Notes under the pieces: model-generated
Database searches by the model: none
What the model saw: only the letters and a program-made list of their open reading frames with translations
Told to the model about the DNA's origin: nothing
Translations under genes and position numbers: made by a program
Shown here: positions 45,028 through 57,621 of the stretch, in pieces
Numbering within the stretch: the stretch's first letter is position 1
How the letters are laid out: each line of letters starts with the position of its first letter
DNA from: Cannabis sativa
Taxonomy: Eukaryota; Streptophyta; Magnoliopsida; Rosales; Cannabaceae
Direction of reading: 5' to 3'
NCBI RefSeq assembly: GCF_029168945.1
Contig: NC_083608.1
Coordinates: 20,292,136-20,356,135, forward strand
DNA length: 64,000 nt

Positions 45028-45621
45028 TATTAGAATTTGAGATAAGATGAATGAGGTTCTATCTCAAAACCAATTGGATATGGGAGGAGTAGCTCATTCA
45101 TCTGATACATCACAATTTATTTCCACACATTAACAATGTGGGAATAACTCTAATACACCCTCCTCACGTTTGAGCCTAAAAAGTGTGGGTATAACGAATG
45201 ACCTTTAAGAGACCACATGACCGAATATGACATTTGAAAGAATCCCACAAGGCCAAATATTGGGAAATTTATGGGTGTACACGTTAGGAAATTTGTGAAT
45301 TTTTAAACAGGTCAAAGACCCAACACTGGAAACTGACACATTGGCCGAAAGGTCCCAAATGGAGGTTAAAGGGGAGACATCGGAAGTATCTGTTTGGACC
45401 GGCAGTACTTTGGCTCACAATGGATCACAAACGACTTTTTGGACTGGTAGCACTTTGGACTCACAACGGATCACAAGTGGCTCTGATACCATGTTATAAT
45501 TTGGAGATAAGATGAATGGGGTTCCATCTCAAAACCAATTAGCTATGGGAAGAGTAGCTCATTCATTTATATATCACAATTTATTTCCATACATTAGCAA
45601 TGTGGGACTAACTCTAATACA
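45028..45621 (-). mobile_element. TRIM retrotransposon (130-bp LTRs)
   Basis: Two 130-bp direct repeats (45028-45157 and 45492-45621) flank 334 bp. Minus orientation: the minus strand of 45480-45491 reads TGGTATCAGAGC directly at the right LTR, and GTGAGGAGGG precedes the left LTR. In that sense the 5' LTR begins TGTATTAGAGTTAGTCCCAC. It is non-coding. The target duplication is imperfect (flanks share GCT followed by T/G and A). The LTRs differ by more than ten changes, so it is older than the Cassandra copy. Confidence 0.85.
45480..45491 (-). other. Primer binding site of the TRIM (tRNA-iMet)
   Basis: The minus strand reads TGGTATCAGAGC directly adjacent to the 5' LTR end. Confidence 0.85.
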
Positions 45622-45930
45622 GCTGAGGTTTCCTAACGTTCAACTGAAATCAGATTGTTTATAAGTGGTAAATGCTTTAAATTCTAAGGATAAGCTTATG
45701 GTTGAGTTTGGCATGATTTTTATAGATAGTGTTCAATGTTCTTTGTTTTAAGTATTTTAATTGTCTTGACAATACTATAGGTTATGATCTTGCTTTGCTT
45801 TGGATCATGCTATGATTTTGTGGCTGGAACTTCTAAACTTTTTGTGAGTTTTGGACTCTTTGCTTGGCTATTTATCTTTTTAATGAGAATCTCATTCTTT
45901 TCAAGAGAGAGATATATTTATAATAGGAAG
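45622..45930 (+). pseudogene. LINE RNase H remnant (plus strand), part 2
   Basis: Continues as RFPNVQLKSDCL and VNALNSKDKLMVEFGMIF, the second half of the RNase H domain with the SDC catalytic-type motif, then decays. It abuts the poly(A) end of an oppositely oriented LINE. Confidence 0.68.
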
Positions 45931-45936
45931 GTATTA

Positions 45937-47832
45937 TTTTATTTTATTTTTTTTTTGAACAAAGGAAAATTATGCATTATAACAGGCCTCAGCCATAACA
46001 ATATTTTGCAAAACAGAAGGAGCATTCAGCTCATTGAAAACGCAATCTGACGAAAAACAAGACCCCCTAGCAACACAATGGGCAGCCTTATTTGCAGATC
46101 GATAAACAAAAAAAATCGAAACATTTCGTAAAGATAATAAAATAAAACGGCAGTCAGCCACCAACAAACCAAACTGTGATGGCATGGAGACTAAACTATT
46201 TATTGCTTGAACTACCAATAGCGCGTCTGACTCAATGATCACATCTTCCCAACCTTTATCTTTGACCCAACTCAGCGCTTCTTTCATTCCAACCACTTCA
46301 GCAATTTCAGGAAAAACAATCCCATTCCAACTCGCTGAAATAGCTTCAAGTGGTCTTCCATTTGAATCACGAGCCACACAACCAAACCCGAACCTTTTGA
46401 AACGCTTCAAAAATAGCTCCATCGACATTTACCTTAATATGAAAGTTCTCTGGTTTACGCCACTGGTTGCAATGGAAAGAAACACCAGTCTGAAATAAAG
46501 ACTGTTGGGATCTAGCAACCATCCATTGATTAAGGACCTGCCTAGCCGATTTCACTACTCTCAAAGCTGTAGCAGATTTTTTCTGCCATAACACCTCATT
46601 TCGGGTCTTCCATAAGCTCCAAATTAGCATTGCTGCATCAAGTATAACATCACCCCGATCCTCCTCTAAAAGAGCAAAGAACCAGCTGCTAAAATCCTGA
46701 AATAAACTAGGAATGGAGGCTGCAGCAGATAGATTCCAACAGCTTCGAGCAAAACCACAATCAACAAGAACATGGAAGATTGTTTCACACTCAACATTAG
46801 AAAATGGACAAAAATAAATCTACATTGACATGCTTTGTACTTATTCGAACCTTAGTTGGAAGGCAACTCGTACAAGCCCTCCATAAGAAATGTTGAACTT
46901 TAGGGGGAACATCAAGTTTCCACAACTTTTTCCAGCAATTATCTTCTTCCAAATGTAGCCAATTTCCAGCAGCAGATTGCAAGAATTTATAGACACTCTT
47001 GATCGTGTATAACCCCGAATGTTCCATATGCCAATACCACAAATCCTCCTCAGTCGAGTCACTTAATTGAATGCTCATAATCAAGTTTTTATCCCTCTCT
47101 ACAAACATATCATCAAGGATCTCTAAGTCCCACGACTTCTCACCCACACTCATCAAACTAGCAACCTTTTTATCCACCAGACCTTGATGATCCAAAATGA
47201 CAAATGGATTACTACCCATAGGAAGCCACGGATCAAGAAGGATACTAACAGATGCGCCACTACCAATTGAACGTCGAGCACCATTCCTGACCAGAGCTTG
47301 AGCTTCCCAAATACTACGCCAAATGAAGCTTGGATTTTGGCCAAGTTTAGCTTGCAAAAAAGAACCATTTGGGTAATACCGGGCCTTGTAAATTCTCTCC
47401 AACAATGTATCTTTTTTTGTGAGTAACTGCCATCCTTGTTTGCCCAAGAAAGAAAGATTATAATCACAAAGATCCCAAAATCCTAACCCACCGACATGCT
47501 TATGTTGACAAAGGCGCTTCCAGCTAAACCAACTAACACCCTTGCTTGAAGAATTAGATTGGGCTTTCCACCAAAATTTTGCCATCATACCTTCAAGACT
47601 AGCACAAATTTCCTTAGTCAACAGAAACACACACATAGCATAACTTGGGAGGGCTTGAGCAACCAACTTGATTAGAATTTCCTTACCCGCTTTGGAAAAA
47701 AACTTTGTTTCCCAACTAAAAATACGCTTTCTCATTTTTTCTTTTAGAAAACCAAGAATTGCATTCTTTTTCCTGCCCATTATACAAGGTAAGCCCAAAT
47801 AAAGACTATTCTCATTGGCCTTAACCAAACCC
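45937..47832 (-). pseudogene. LINE (L1-type), 5'-truncated: RT thumb, zf-RVT, RNase H
   Basis: Minus-strand order. RT C-terminal part 47830-46800: YLGLPCIMGRKKN, FSWETKFFSKAGKEILIK, LPSYAMCVFLL, FWWKAQ, GLGFWDL. The zinc-binding region follows with DLWYWHMEHSGLYTIKSVY and VPPKVQHFLWRACTSCLPTK. After a frame change near 46800, the linker 46630-46370 reads AMLIWSLWKTRNEVLW. After another near 46400, the RNase H domain 46428-45970 has FGCVARDSNGRP, VIIESDALLVVQAIN and a C-terminal ANKAAHCVAR block. A poly(A) tail is visible as the plus-strand T/A-rich run at 45937-45957. The 5' side is cut by the copia LTR at 47833. Confidence 0.88.
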
Positions 47833-49704
47833 TGTTGGGTTTTATGCCCTAAATAAAACTCCATTTCAATGTAATCCATTTTATTCAATATCAATAAAGA
47901 AACAGAAGTATTTTTCATTCATTTGTATGTTTTAGTTCATCTTATTAATTGTTTGTCTATTTGATTTATAAATTCATCCAAACCCTTTTCACATACTTGA
48001 TCCTGTTTATTGTGTTGTCAACACAGTGGAAAGTAAACATGACTATGTGATTAAAGATTCCTAGATTTATCAGAACACTGGGGTTTTACTGATATGACAA
48101 TCTACAATAGAGTTTACTTGCATTTGGAGAAATCCTATGTTCTTTCCGGAGCATTGGTTAAAGTAAAGTTTGGGTTGGATGCATGGAGTATGCACCGGAA
48201 GGGACCGATATTGAACTTTGACATAGATTTATTAAACTTACCGTAATATCTATTCAAGTCAATATCACCTAGTTGATCATAGATCAAATGATCATAATCC
48301 TGATATGATTTGGTTCTATCTCAAGAGTGTTACTCGTGTTATTTGATTTGTTAGTTAAGCATACTTTTGGGTCAAGGTGATACGTACATTTTGGGAACAC
48401 GGTAGTGCAATTGAGTGGGAGCGCTAACATAAATATGGAATCTATAGCTTCTATCTGACAAATAGAAAGTAAAGGATGATTTCCTTCGAGCTTGACCACA
48501 CAAAAATAAATGGTGGAGTACTCATTTCACTTAGCTGAAATATCATTTATACGGGGTGAAGTGTTTTAAGGATAAAATACATTGTAGGGTGTTACGGTAA
48601 TCTAATCCCTTTACAGTGTAGATCATCTATATAGAGGATCATTGATCAAATTAGGATTATAACAATGGATAACTAATGACGTGTCTATATGGTGGAACAT
48701 ATAGAGTGTTCTATATACTGAGAGTCCAATTCTAAGTTCTATGCGTGGATTCAACGAAGAATTAATAAGTCAGTGAATTTAGGATGTAAATTCTTGATCT
48801 GCTTATTGGAAGCTCGGATATATAGACCCATGGTCCCCACACTAGTTGAGACAATACTACTTGTAAGACTCATTTAATTGGTTTTGATTAATCAATTATA
48901 ATTCTCAAATTAGACAATGTCTATTTGTGAATTTTTCACTAAGCAAGGACGAAACTGTAAAGAAAGAGTTTTTAGGGTATATTTGTTAATTAAGATACTT
49001 TGTTTGGTCTAATTAATAAATATGATAAATGACAATATTATTTAATAATTATTTATAGTTATTAAATAATTGAAATTGACATTTAAATGGTTGAATTTGA
49101 AAATTGGCGTTTTTGAGAAAATGAGATGCAGAAATGATAAAACAGTAAAATTGCAAAAGTGAGGCCCAAATCCACTAAGCCATGGCCGGCCACTTATGTA
49201 GGCTTTATCATTTAATATTTTCATTATTTTAATGCCAAATAATTCAAACCTAACCCTATGTGGCATGCTATAAATAGATAGTGATGGCTTCAGGAAAAAG
49301 TGAACGTTTGCATCTTATTCCTTTCAGAGAAAAACTTGAGCCATCACACTAAACCTAGCCGCCACTCTCCTTTCTTCTTCTTCATTGATTGTTTCGAGCC
49401 CTCTTAGTGATAGAGTAGTGCCCACACACAGCAAGTAGTACCTCAATCATAGTGTGGAAGATCGTGAAGAAAGAAATTCAACAAGAAGGACATTTGGGCT
49501 CGGATCTTGATAATACTCTGCGACAGAAAGGATACAAGGGTTAGAGATCTGAGTGGAAGGAGACATATTATTCCTCTGCACCCAATGTAAGGTTTCTCAT
49601 ACTTTATATGTGTTTATTTATAATCGTTTTAGAAGTTCATATTTAGGGTGTTAATCAACATAATTGTGAGTAGATCTAAGATCCTGGTAAAATAATTTCC
49701 AACA
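47833..49704 (+). repeat. 5' LTR of O1
   Basis: 1872 bp, with a TATA box at 49269-49276. It is similar along its length to the LTR at 58646-60543. Confidence 0.9.
49269..49276 (+). promoter_or_regulatory. TATA box of the O1 5' LTR
   Basis: TATAAATA in GCTATAAATAGATAGTG, conserved with the N1 3' LTR (60077). Confidence 0.7.
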
Positions 49705-49706
49705 AC

Positions 49707-49718
49707 TGGTATCAGAGC
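49707..49718 (+). other. Primer binding site of O1 (tRNA-iMet)
   Basis: TGGTATCAGAGC, two bases after the LTR end. Confidence 0.9.
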
Positions 49719-51747
49719 CATGGTAATTGATTTTCTAGCAAGAAATTTGGACTTAAAACGATTTTTTTGTGATTTGGATGGTATCATATTGTTTTGTGTG
49801 TTGTATTGATGATTGATTGATGTTTGTGAATTTTCGTGAAAAATAATTGAATTTTTGTTTCAGGAATTATTTTTATTGGATAATTTGGAAAAAATTAAGC
49901 AATTTACTTTTTTACAGAACTCAATTTCGATTTTATTTGAATTAGTTATAAACTTTTGAAAATCGGAAAATATCGGGATGGTGTCACTCACCCTACGCGC
50001 GCGGATGAGGGTGCAACCCTCGGTACACGCGCTCAGACAGGCCTGCTATCCGAGATTTCTCGATTAGGACACGGGCCATGTCTGAAATCCTCCTTGGGCG
50101 TGCGCGGAGAGGCTACTTGCAGCCTCCTGTGCCGTGTCCGCTCGGTCAGGCCTCCCTCCTTACGCGCGCGGACAGTATGCAATGCATACTATCCGTACAG
50201 CTCACAAATTTTTTCGTTTTCTTCGATTTTTCATGCTATTTCATGAAATTAACTTCCGAATTTTTGTGTAGTTTTGTATTTTGATTTTTACTTTTCAATT
50301 TTCAAATCTAATTATCAGAAATAAATTAATTTGAATTTTTTAAAATTAATTTTAGATAATTAGTGTAATTTGAATTTGAAAATAGGTAAAAATCTATCTT
50401 TTTGCTTGATTTTTTTATCTTATTTTTAAATTTGATTATTTTATCTTATTTCTTAAATTTAAGGTCAATTATTAAATTTTTCTTTAAATTAAATCATTTT
50501 TTAAATAATTTGACCTTATTTAAATTTAAAATAAGATTACTATAATCATGATATTTTAAATAGAAATAAGATATTTTGCTAACTTTTAAATTTTTTTATT
50601 TTTATTTAAATTAAATTATAAAATATGAAAAATATTTATTTTTCTTATTTTATATTTAATTTATAAAATAACTTTAAAAATTTAAAAGTTAGTTAGCAAT
50701 TTTTTTTAAATGGTATTTAGGTTAGTTGAAACCTAATATTTCAAAAATTGTAGGTTTAATTTTAAAATACCGAATTTTTTTTATTTATTATTTTCGAAAA
50801 TAATTATTTAAAATTAAATAAATCCTACATCCAACTATCCAATTCATCTTGTTACAGGAGTATGTGTTTTAGCTTGTGTGTAAGTTTTATAAAACCTATT
50901 ATTGCTTGATCTAAATTGCCATGGTTAACTTGTTGACAGATCCAATGATCTGATTTTAACCCATGGTTCAATTGTCAATAGGTCAAGTTAATAATTTGTA
51001 AGAGGTAAATTTTACATTCTTTTTTCATCTGTGTATGACCTAGTAACATGATAGGATCCATCCAAATCTGTGTGCCTGTGTGAGCCTATATGTTTACTTT
51101 TGTTATAGATGCATATAGGTTGTTGTTGCTAAATAAAATGTCATAGATTGATAGATTTTATTTAGGCCCATTTAGTTTTTGGGCCTATTCAATTAATAAC
51201 AGTTGTTCATTTTAAGGTTAAATTCCTCTCTTTTGGGCCTTGTGTGAGAGTTGGGGGCCAATAGAAGTGGGTACGACATACTGAACCCAGCTTCCCCTCA
51301 CATGAACTACCCCAATTGTGAAGGCCCATTTGCCTGATTTGGATAACTGTGCTAGGTTAATTAAATTAGTTTAACCTAATAAAATTGATTAGCAACATAA
51401 TTAATTTCATTTATTTTGAAATTAATTTAAGAAAACATAGTTTAATGAATTATATTCTAGATAAACTATATGTATTTTCTTGTTTTAATTAAATATAGAA
51501 TTATAGAATTATATTCTATATACTATAATCATAAAATGAGAATAACCTTGACTCTCGGCTACCAAGACAACGTTAGATTCTCATTTTGATCGAATAAAAG
51601 GTTGCTAAAATGGTTTTATTTTAGATGAGCTGACTACTCTATTCAAATAATGTTATCTTTGACTCTCGCCTACCGGGACACTGTATTTCATTATGTTGGA
51701 AACCTCGGAAAATAAACTATGTTAGATTTAGTATTTTTATAACATAT
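49719..51747 (+). other. Leader of O1 with a GC-rich block
   Basis: 2 kb between primer site and gag, mostly AT-rich. Segment 49975-50200 is a sharp GC-rich island with two copies of TACGCGCGCGGA (near 49991 and 50161) and a near-perfect inverted repeat AGTATGCA-A-TGCATACT (50174-50190). Segment 51545-51715 has two diverged copies of a block containing GACTCTCG(C/G)CTACC, also found in N1. Short frames here are not supported as genes. Confidence 0.65.
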
Positions 51748-51824
51748 GTGATTATTTGTTATTTTCTGAACTTGTGTATGAATTTACTGAACCAAAACCT
51801 TACTTCTGTTTTATTGATATGTTG

Positions 51825-52110
51825 TAGTGCAAATAACCCTCACCCCGATCCACTCCTAGTTAATATCTTAGCAAATGAACTTGAAGATATGAATAAAACT
51901 CCTGGTCAGAGTTATACTTCACATGTGCTCATGATGAACATGGAATTCCAGAAAGCAGATAAGCTGGGAATTGTTCACTCTGAAGAGCAAATAGTTCATA
52001 GCTCCATAAATTCTACTAATTCAAGCTCAGTTGAGAAGATAAGAGAAAGTGATTCCACTTCCTCAAGTTATACTTCACAACAAAATAAACCAGCAAGACA
52101 ACAAATCTAA
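51825..52110 (+). pseudogene. Shortened gag of O1
   Basis: Reads ANNPHPDPLLVNILANELE, which resembles the N-terminus of gag in this family. It then jumps to a Ser/Thr-rich stretch (SSINSTNSSSVEKIRES) and stops at 52110. The UBN2 domain and zinc knuckle expected before protease are missing, so an internal deletion is likely. O1 could not make its own capsid. Confidence 0.5.
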
Positions 52111-52127
52111 GACGATTAAGCAGTAAT

Positions 52128-52525
52128 GCTTCAGTCATCGAATCATGTGTTTTGGAGAATGATAAATCCATTTGGATTCTTGATTCTGGGTCTACAAACC
52201 ATGTAAGTTGTTCATTGCAATTGCTTGAAAAATGGAATTATTTGAAATCCGAAGAGTTGAAACTTAAGGTTGGTAATGGCGAAATGGTGTCGGTTAGAGC
52301 TAGAGGAAAAGCCAAACTCAAGTTTCAAAACAGAATTTTGGAATTAGACAATGTCTTATACATTCCAAATTTCAGTAGAAACTTGATTTCTATTTCATGC
52401 TTACAATTGCAACAATACAAATTAGATTTTTCGAGTTCTGGTTCTACCAGTTCTCGAAATAACATTCATATTTGTGTTGCATCCATGGAACAGGGGCTTT
52501 ATGTTCTTAGACCAGAAGAACTATT
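52128..52525 (+). pseudogene. O1 aspartic protease and pre-integrase start
   Basis: Reads ENDKSIWILDSGSTNHVSC, the copia protease active site (DSG) near 52180, then LKLKVGNGEMVSVRARGKAK, VLYIPNFSRNLISISCL and QGLYVLRPEEL. Reading stops at the N1 insertion; the few residues that follow in frame come from N1's LTR. The same frame resumes at 60549. Confidence 0.82.
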
Positions 52526-53623
52526 TGTTGGGTTTTATGCCCTAAATAAAACTCATTTTAATATAATCAGATTTACTTATTAATATAGATCAGAAATAAC
52601 ATTTAATGTTGCATGGTTCACATGATTTATTTCATGATTATATGTACATAATGTATAAATTCATCTGAAACCCTTTTCACATACTTCATCCTGTTTATTG
52701 TGCCGTCAACACATTGGAAAGTAAACATGACTATGTGAATAAAGTTTCCTAGATTTATCAGACATAGGGTTTTACTGATATGATAATCTACAACAGAGTT
52801 TACTTGCATTTGGAGAAATGCTATGTTCTTTCCAAAGCATTGGTTAAAGTAAAGCTCAGGTTGGATGCATGGAGTATGCATCGGAAGGGACCGATATTGA
52901 ACTTTGACTTAGATTTAATTAAACTTACCGTAAAATCTATTCAAGTCAATATCGCCAAGTTGATCCTAGATCAAATGTTCTTAATCCTGTTATGATTAGG
53001 CTCAATCTTGAAAGGCTATTCGTGTTCTTTGATTTGTTAGTTAAGCCTACTTTTAGGTCAGGGTGATACGTACATTTTGGGAACACGGTAGTGTAATTGA
53101 GTGGGAGCGCTATCATAAACATGGAATCTATAGCTTCTATCTGGCGAATAGTAAGCAAAGGATGATCTCCTTCGAGCTTGACCAAACGAACATAAATGGT
53201 GGAGTACTCATTTCACATAAGCTGAAATATCATTTATACGGGGTCAAGTGTTTTAAGGAATAAATACATTGTAGGGTGTAACGGTAATTTAATCCCTTTA
53301 CAGTGTAGATCATTCATATAGAGGATCATTGATCAAATTAGGATTATAACAATGGATAACTAATGATGTGTCTATATGGTGGAACATATAGAGCATTCTA
53401 TATACTGAGAGTGCAATTCTAAGTTCTATGCGTGGATTCAACGAAGAATTAATAAGTTAGTGAATTTTAGTGCTAAACTCTTGATCTACTTATTGGAAGC
53501 TCGGTTATATAGACCCATGGTCCCCCCACTAGTTGAGATAATATTGCTTGTAAGACTCATGTAATTGGTTTTGATTAATCAATTATAATTCTCAAATTAG
53601 ACTATGTCTATTTGTGAATTTTT
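52526..53623 (+). repeat. Truncated 5' LTR of N1
   Basis: Nearly identical to 58646-59743 (about ten differences by eye). The match ends abruptly after GACTATGTCTATTTGTGAA. The TATA-bearing part, the end of the LTR and the primer site are absent. Confidence 0.85.
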
Positions 53624-54690
53624 CTTATTAGTTATTTCTGACTACTTATTATTTCTAATATTAAATAGGAAAATATTATTCATTGTGAAATTAATTATTT
53701 ATATAATTAATTTTGGTACAATTTATTTTAAGTATATTTTTCCTAGTATTAAACTAGAGATTAATAATTAAACCTTCTCTACACTTAATTATTTATTTCT
53801 TGAATTTAATACATTTAATTAATTTGAAAATTAAATATCTAAGTTGATTTTCATCATGATACTTAAATATTTCTTTTTCATGGCACTTAATTAAATAGAA
53901 AATTATTTTTAGTTGAAATTTATTTTTTCAACTAAATTTAAATAATTTTCAAAATATATTTTTTCTTTATTTTATTAATCAAATTTCGAAATTGCATTTC
54001 TTAAATGCTGGAATTTTGAATTTTATCTTGAAAAATAGATTAAGTTGTAAATTAATTATTTATTTAATTAATTCTTGGATCAACTTAAATCAATGATTTT
54101 TTTCATTTATTGATTAATTTAAAATAAATTGAATTAAAGTATATTATTAGAAGTTGAATTAATTAGTCAAAGGAAAATCTAGCTAGATGATATTTTTGCT
54201 TGAAGTATTTTTCTAGTGTATTTAATTAAATAGAAAATTAATATTTAAGTTGATTTTCATCATCATACTTAAATATTTGAAATTTTTTCTTATATGTTTA
54301 ATTAAATAGGAAAATTATATTTTTTGTTGTAAATTAATTTTGGGCCAACATTAAATTAGAATAATTTTTCCAAGATTTATTTTTTATTTTAATATGCAAT
54401 TTCGAAAATTGTATTCTTAAATACTTTAATTTTTCGAAATGCAATATATATATTTATAGAAAATAAAATTTGAGTTGTAAATTAATTTAAATTAATTTTG
54501 TAACAACTTAAATTGGTATTTTTCTAAATATTTATTGGAAATTATTACTTAGATGGAAATAATTCATGTTATTTTCATAACCATCTAAGTAAAATTTATA
54601 AATATTAAATTAAAATTTATATTTAGAATTTTTCATTCTAAATTGGAAATTTTAATTAAATAAATATATATTTAAAATAAATAGAATAAA
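53624..54690 (+). other. AT-rich filler replacing the LTR end and primer site of N1
   Basis: About 1.07 kb of very AT-rich sequence without features. Words such as TTAATTAAATAGAAAATTA recur. It may be leader sequence like 50270-50820 of O1, brought next to the broken LTR by deletion. Confidence 0.5.
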
Positions 54691-55250
54691 TAAAGAGAAT
54701 CAAAGAAAATACAACTCTTTTTAAATAATGAGCTTTATTATTAAGACATTCGATCTCCATTGTGGGTTTTACACCGCTTTTGTTTTAGTGAGTAATCCTC
54801 CCTAATGGAGGAACGTTCATTAGCAATTTCGCACCGTTTAACCTCGCATGATAAGTAGTTTGTAAGTGTTTTTTATGGTATGGATCACCCTAATGGTGGC
54901 GACCATACTTGACTTGCAAATTATGAAACAATGGTGGAAGCTCATAAGATAGAATTGCCTTGACTCTCGCCTAAACGGGACAACGCTGAATTCCAATCTT
55001 GATCGAATAAAAGGTTGCTAGAATGTTTAACATTTTAGACGAGCTGACAACTCTATTCAATGAATGGTAGCTTTGACTCTCGCCTAAACGGGACAACGAT
55101 ATCGCCTTGTTGAAAACCTTGGAAATTATTTAGGATTGTAAGTTTTAGTATTTTCACTTGTCATTCCTACTTGCTATATGTTTATAATTTCTGAATTGTG
55201 TATGAATTTATATTGAACCATGTTATTTTCTGTTATTAAGTCGTAGTTTA
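54691..55250 (+). repeat. Leader repeats of N1
   Basis: Two blocks with TTGACTCTCGCCTAAACGGG (from about 54958 and 55073) separated by GATCGAATAAAAGGTTGCTA, matching the O1 leader at 51545-51715. A weaker third copy (TTGACTTTCGCTAATCG) is near 55469. Confidence 0.75.
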
Positions 55251-57621
55251 ATTTCGAATCTTCATTGTTGGTCTAACTTGGCTTGTTTATCTAATGAGAT
55301 AAATCCCTAGTGGATTTTCACCATTAGACATTCATAATAGTGTTAGATCTCGAAAGATAAATATTGTATATGCGACATCTAGCTGTTCATCAATTGATGA
55401 CACCTTAGACTAGTATTTTTACGATATGAAACAAGAAGATTGTATAAATAAGATTACTTTGACTTTCGCTAATCGAAGCATCGTTGGATTCTTATTTTAA
55501 ACAAAATTATTCTAATTCCTCTTAGCTTATTCATTTCGAATTAGCTTAATAACATATCATTGGATGAATGGTCTATAAATCATTTCATGTCATTCTATAT
55601 TTTCTCTTAAGAAATTAAATGACGCATATGATTATAATCCCGAAATTCTATTCCCAATTGATATAAATCCTCAATCTTAGAAATCTCCTACTTGTATGGG
55701 CAAATCTGACTTAGAGTTTAAATAGTAGTGGTGGTCCAAGAAAGAATTACTCATTATATTTGGTTGAATTTAAGTCTTTGACTTTAATTTTAGAATCTAA
55801 ACAGAAATTTTCTTATATTTCTAATTCTAGATACAATACAGTTACACTTTCTCAAGTGTTTAATATCCATCTTTTATTAATGGATTCAAACTGTATGGAA
55901 TATGAGTTAGGTATTCTGTGACCAGAATCCACTTGCACTATTCTAAGAATTCTTTTATAAACCTAAGTCATCAAAAGACACTACCACATTTTTTTTTAAT
56001 CTATGGCATTTGTATCTTGTTCATAGTGGATTTGACAAGATCAATCTCTGCAAAGAGTTAATATGCCTATATCCACTGAAAGTAGTTCATCTCATTCGTA
56101 GATGGATGTACATTCAGGGGTGGATATGAGTTTTTCGTTGCATTCTTAAAACGATAACTCTAGATTATACCTTATGCAAAGAAATTTGAAATGTTTGAAA
56201 AATTTCATTAATTTCTAGCAATGGTTAAAACCATTAAGGTAAGTGGTTAAAGATCTTGCGAACTGATAGGGGTGGAGAAATAGTTAGTAGATATGCAGTT
56301 CAAAGATCATTAATTTGATTTTTGAATTATATCCAAACTTACCTCCCCAGAAATTTCGAGTTGCATGTTGATGATTAGTTACTAGTCGTTGCCTAAATCC
56401 TTCTATGGTAATACAATTTCAGAATGATGTAATGGTTGTATACTTAATGTAAATCATTACTAGATTCATGGATGACCTAATCAAAATCTTCAGAAAAGCT
56501 AGAACTGTTAACCATGGTTTATTAGCTTTTCTAAGTGATTAGGGGTGGACCATCCCATTGTCAATAGATAAGAAAGTGTTTGTTCAAACAAATACTACTT
56601 TTCTAAGAAAATGACTAAGTCTGAAAAACAAGTAGCAAATAAAGGAGATATTTTTTCTTGATTCCAAAAGTGTTCTATCATCTTATATAACATATGATGA
56701 TCCCACTGCCTCTGTTGTCTTGTCACAACCAAAGAGGTTAATACCATTTTCTTAGACATAATTCACGGTACCTTGTCGTAGTGGGAGAGTTTCTAGGAAC
56801 TTCACTTCTTTTGACTTGGGAGACACTAGTGATTAAAATCCATTGTGAGTTTAAACAAGTAATGGATTGTCAAGATGAGAAACTAAGAAGAAAAGCCAAT
56901 AGAACTATGGTTTAATCCATTCACATGGAATAACCTTAAGTTTTCTGTTACAAGGACATAAAAGGAAATTTCGTTTATAAGTCTATTCAATTGACTTAAC
57001 AAAACTTCCTGTTCCTAGTATTATATGTTTGAGTTTATCTAAACCTATGGCTTGTGGTATACCTGGTAATTACTTACTCTAATGCTAGCAACTTACTTTA
57101 GTAAGATGCTGAAGCATTTTCTTTCTAATGGCAATCTATAGAAGCTTCACAACTTCTTAGGCATAGATTTTATTTATCTAAGGAAAAGTCTCAACTATTC
57201 CAGAAAAGATAAAGCCATGTAAGAATTTCTTATATCAACAGTGAGAGGTCTTAGATAAGCTTTTGTATGCCTTAGACCAGACACCTGCTGTTGAGTGGGA
57301 GTAATGAGTAGGTATCATATTAATCCAGGAGAAGAACATTGGAACACAATCAAGTAAATCCTAAGATTAAGAAGAGGAACTATATGTTAGTCTATAAGGG
57401 TGTGTTTAAAACTCTTAGACTACACCATATCAGATTTCGAAATTTGCCTTTGTGCTAGTAAATCTTTCTGATAAGATGGTGGTTACTCTGGGGGTGGAAT
57501 AGTGATTTTGGAGAAGTGTAAAAACCTGTCTGAAGTCTCTAAGTCTACTAAAAAGGGACTGAATGTTAAAGTTGCAGGAAAGGTACTTATTCAGTCTAAG
57601 GAAAGTTCTATACATTTTTGG
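55251..57621 (+). pseudogene. Degenerate pol-derived interior of N1
   Basis: No long frame exists, but fragments match O1 pol in order: the integrase segment with AGATCTTGCGAACTGATAGG near 56250 (O1 near 60995) and ATGCAGTTCAAAGATCATT near 56294 (O1 near 61033); the linker GTCGTAGTGGGAG near 56775 (O1 near 61650); and an RNase H-like stretch near 57335-57480. Indels are spread throughout. The overall length of a copia interior is kept while coding is lost. Confidence 0.7.

Noticed and set aside
49956..50284. Two overlapping frames across the GC-rich leader block
   Set aside because: GC-rich sequence is open by composition; no start context or similarity to gag.
52627..53263. Short frames conserved between 52627-53263 and 58747-59383
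   Set aside because: They are conserved only because both lie in LTR copies of one young element; reading both strands gives equal conservation.
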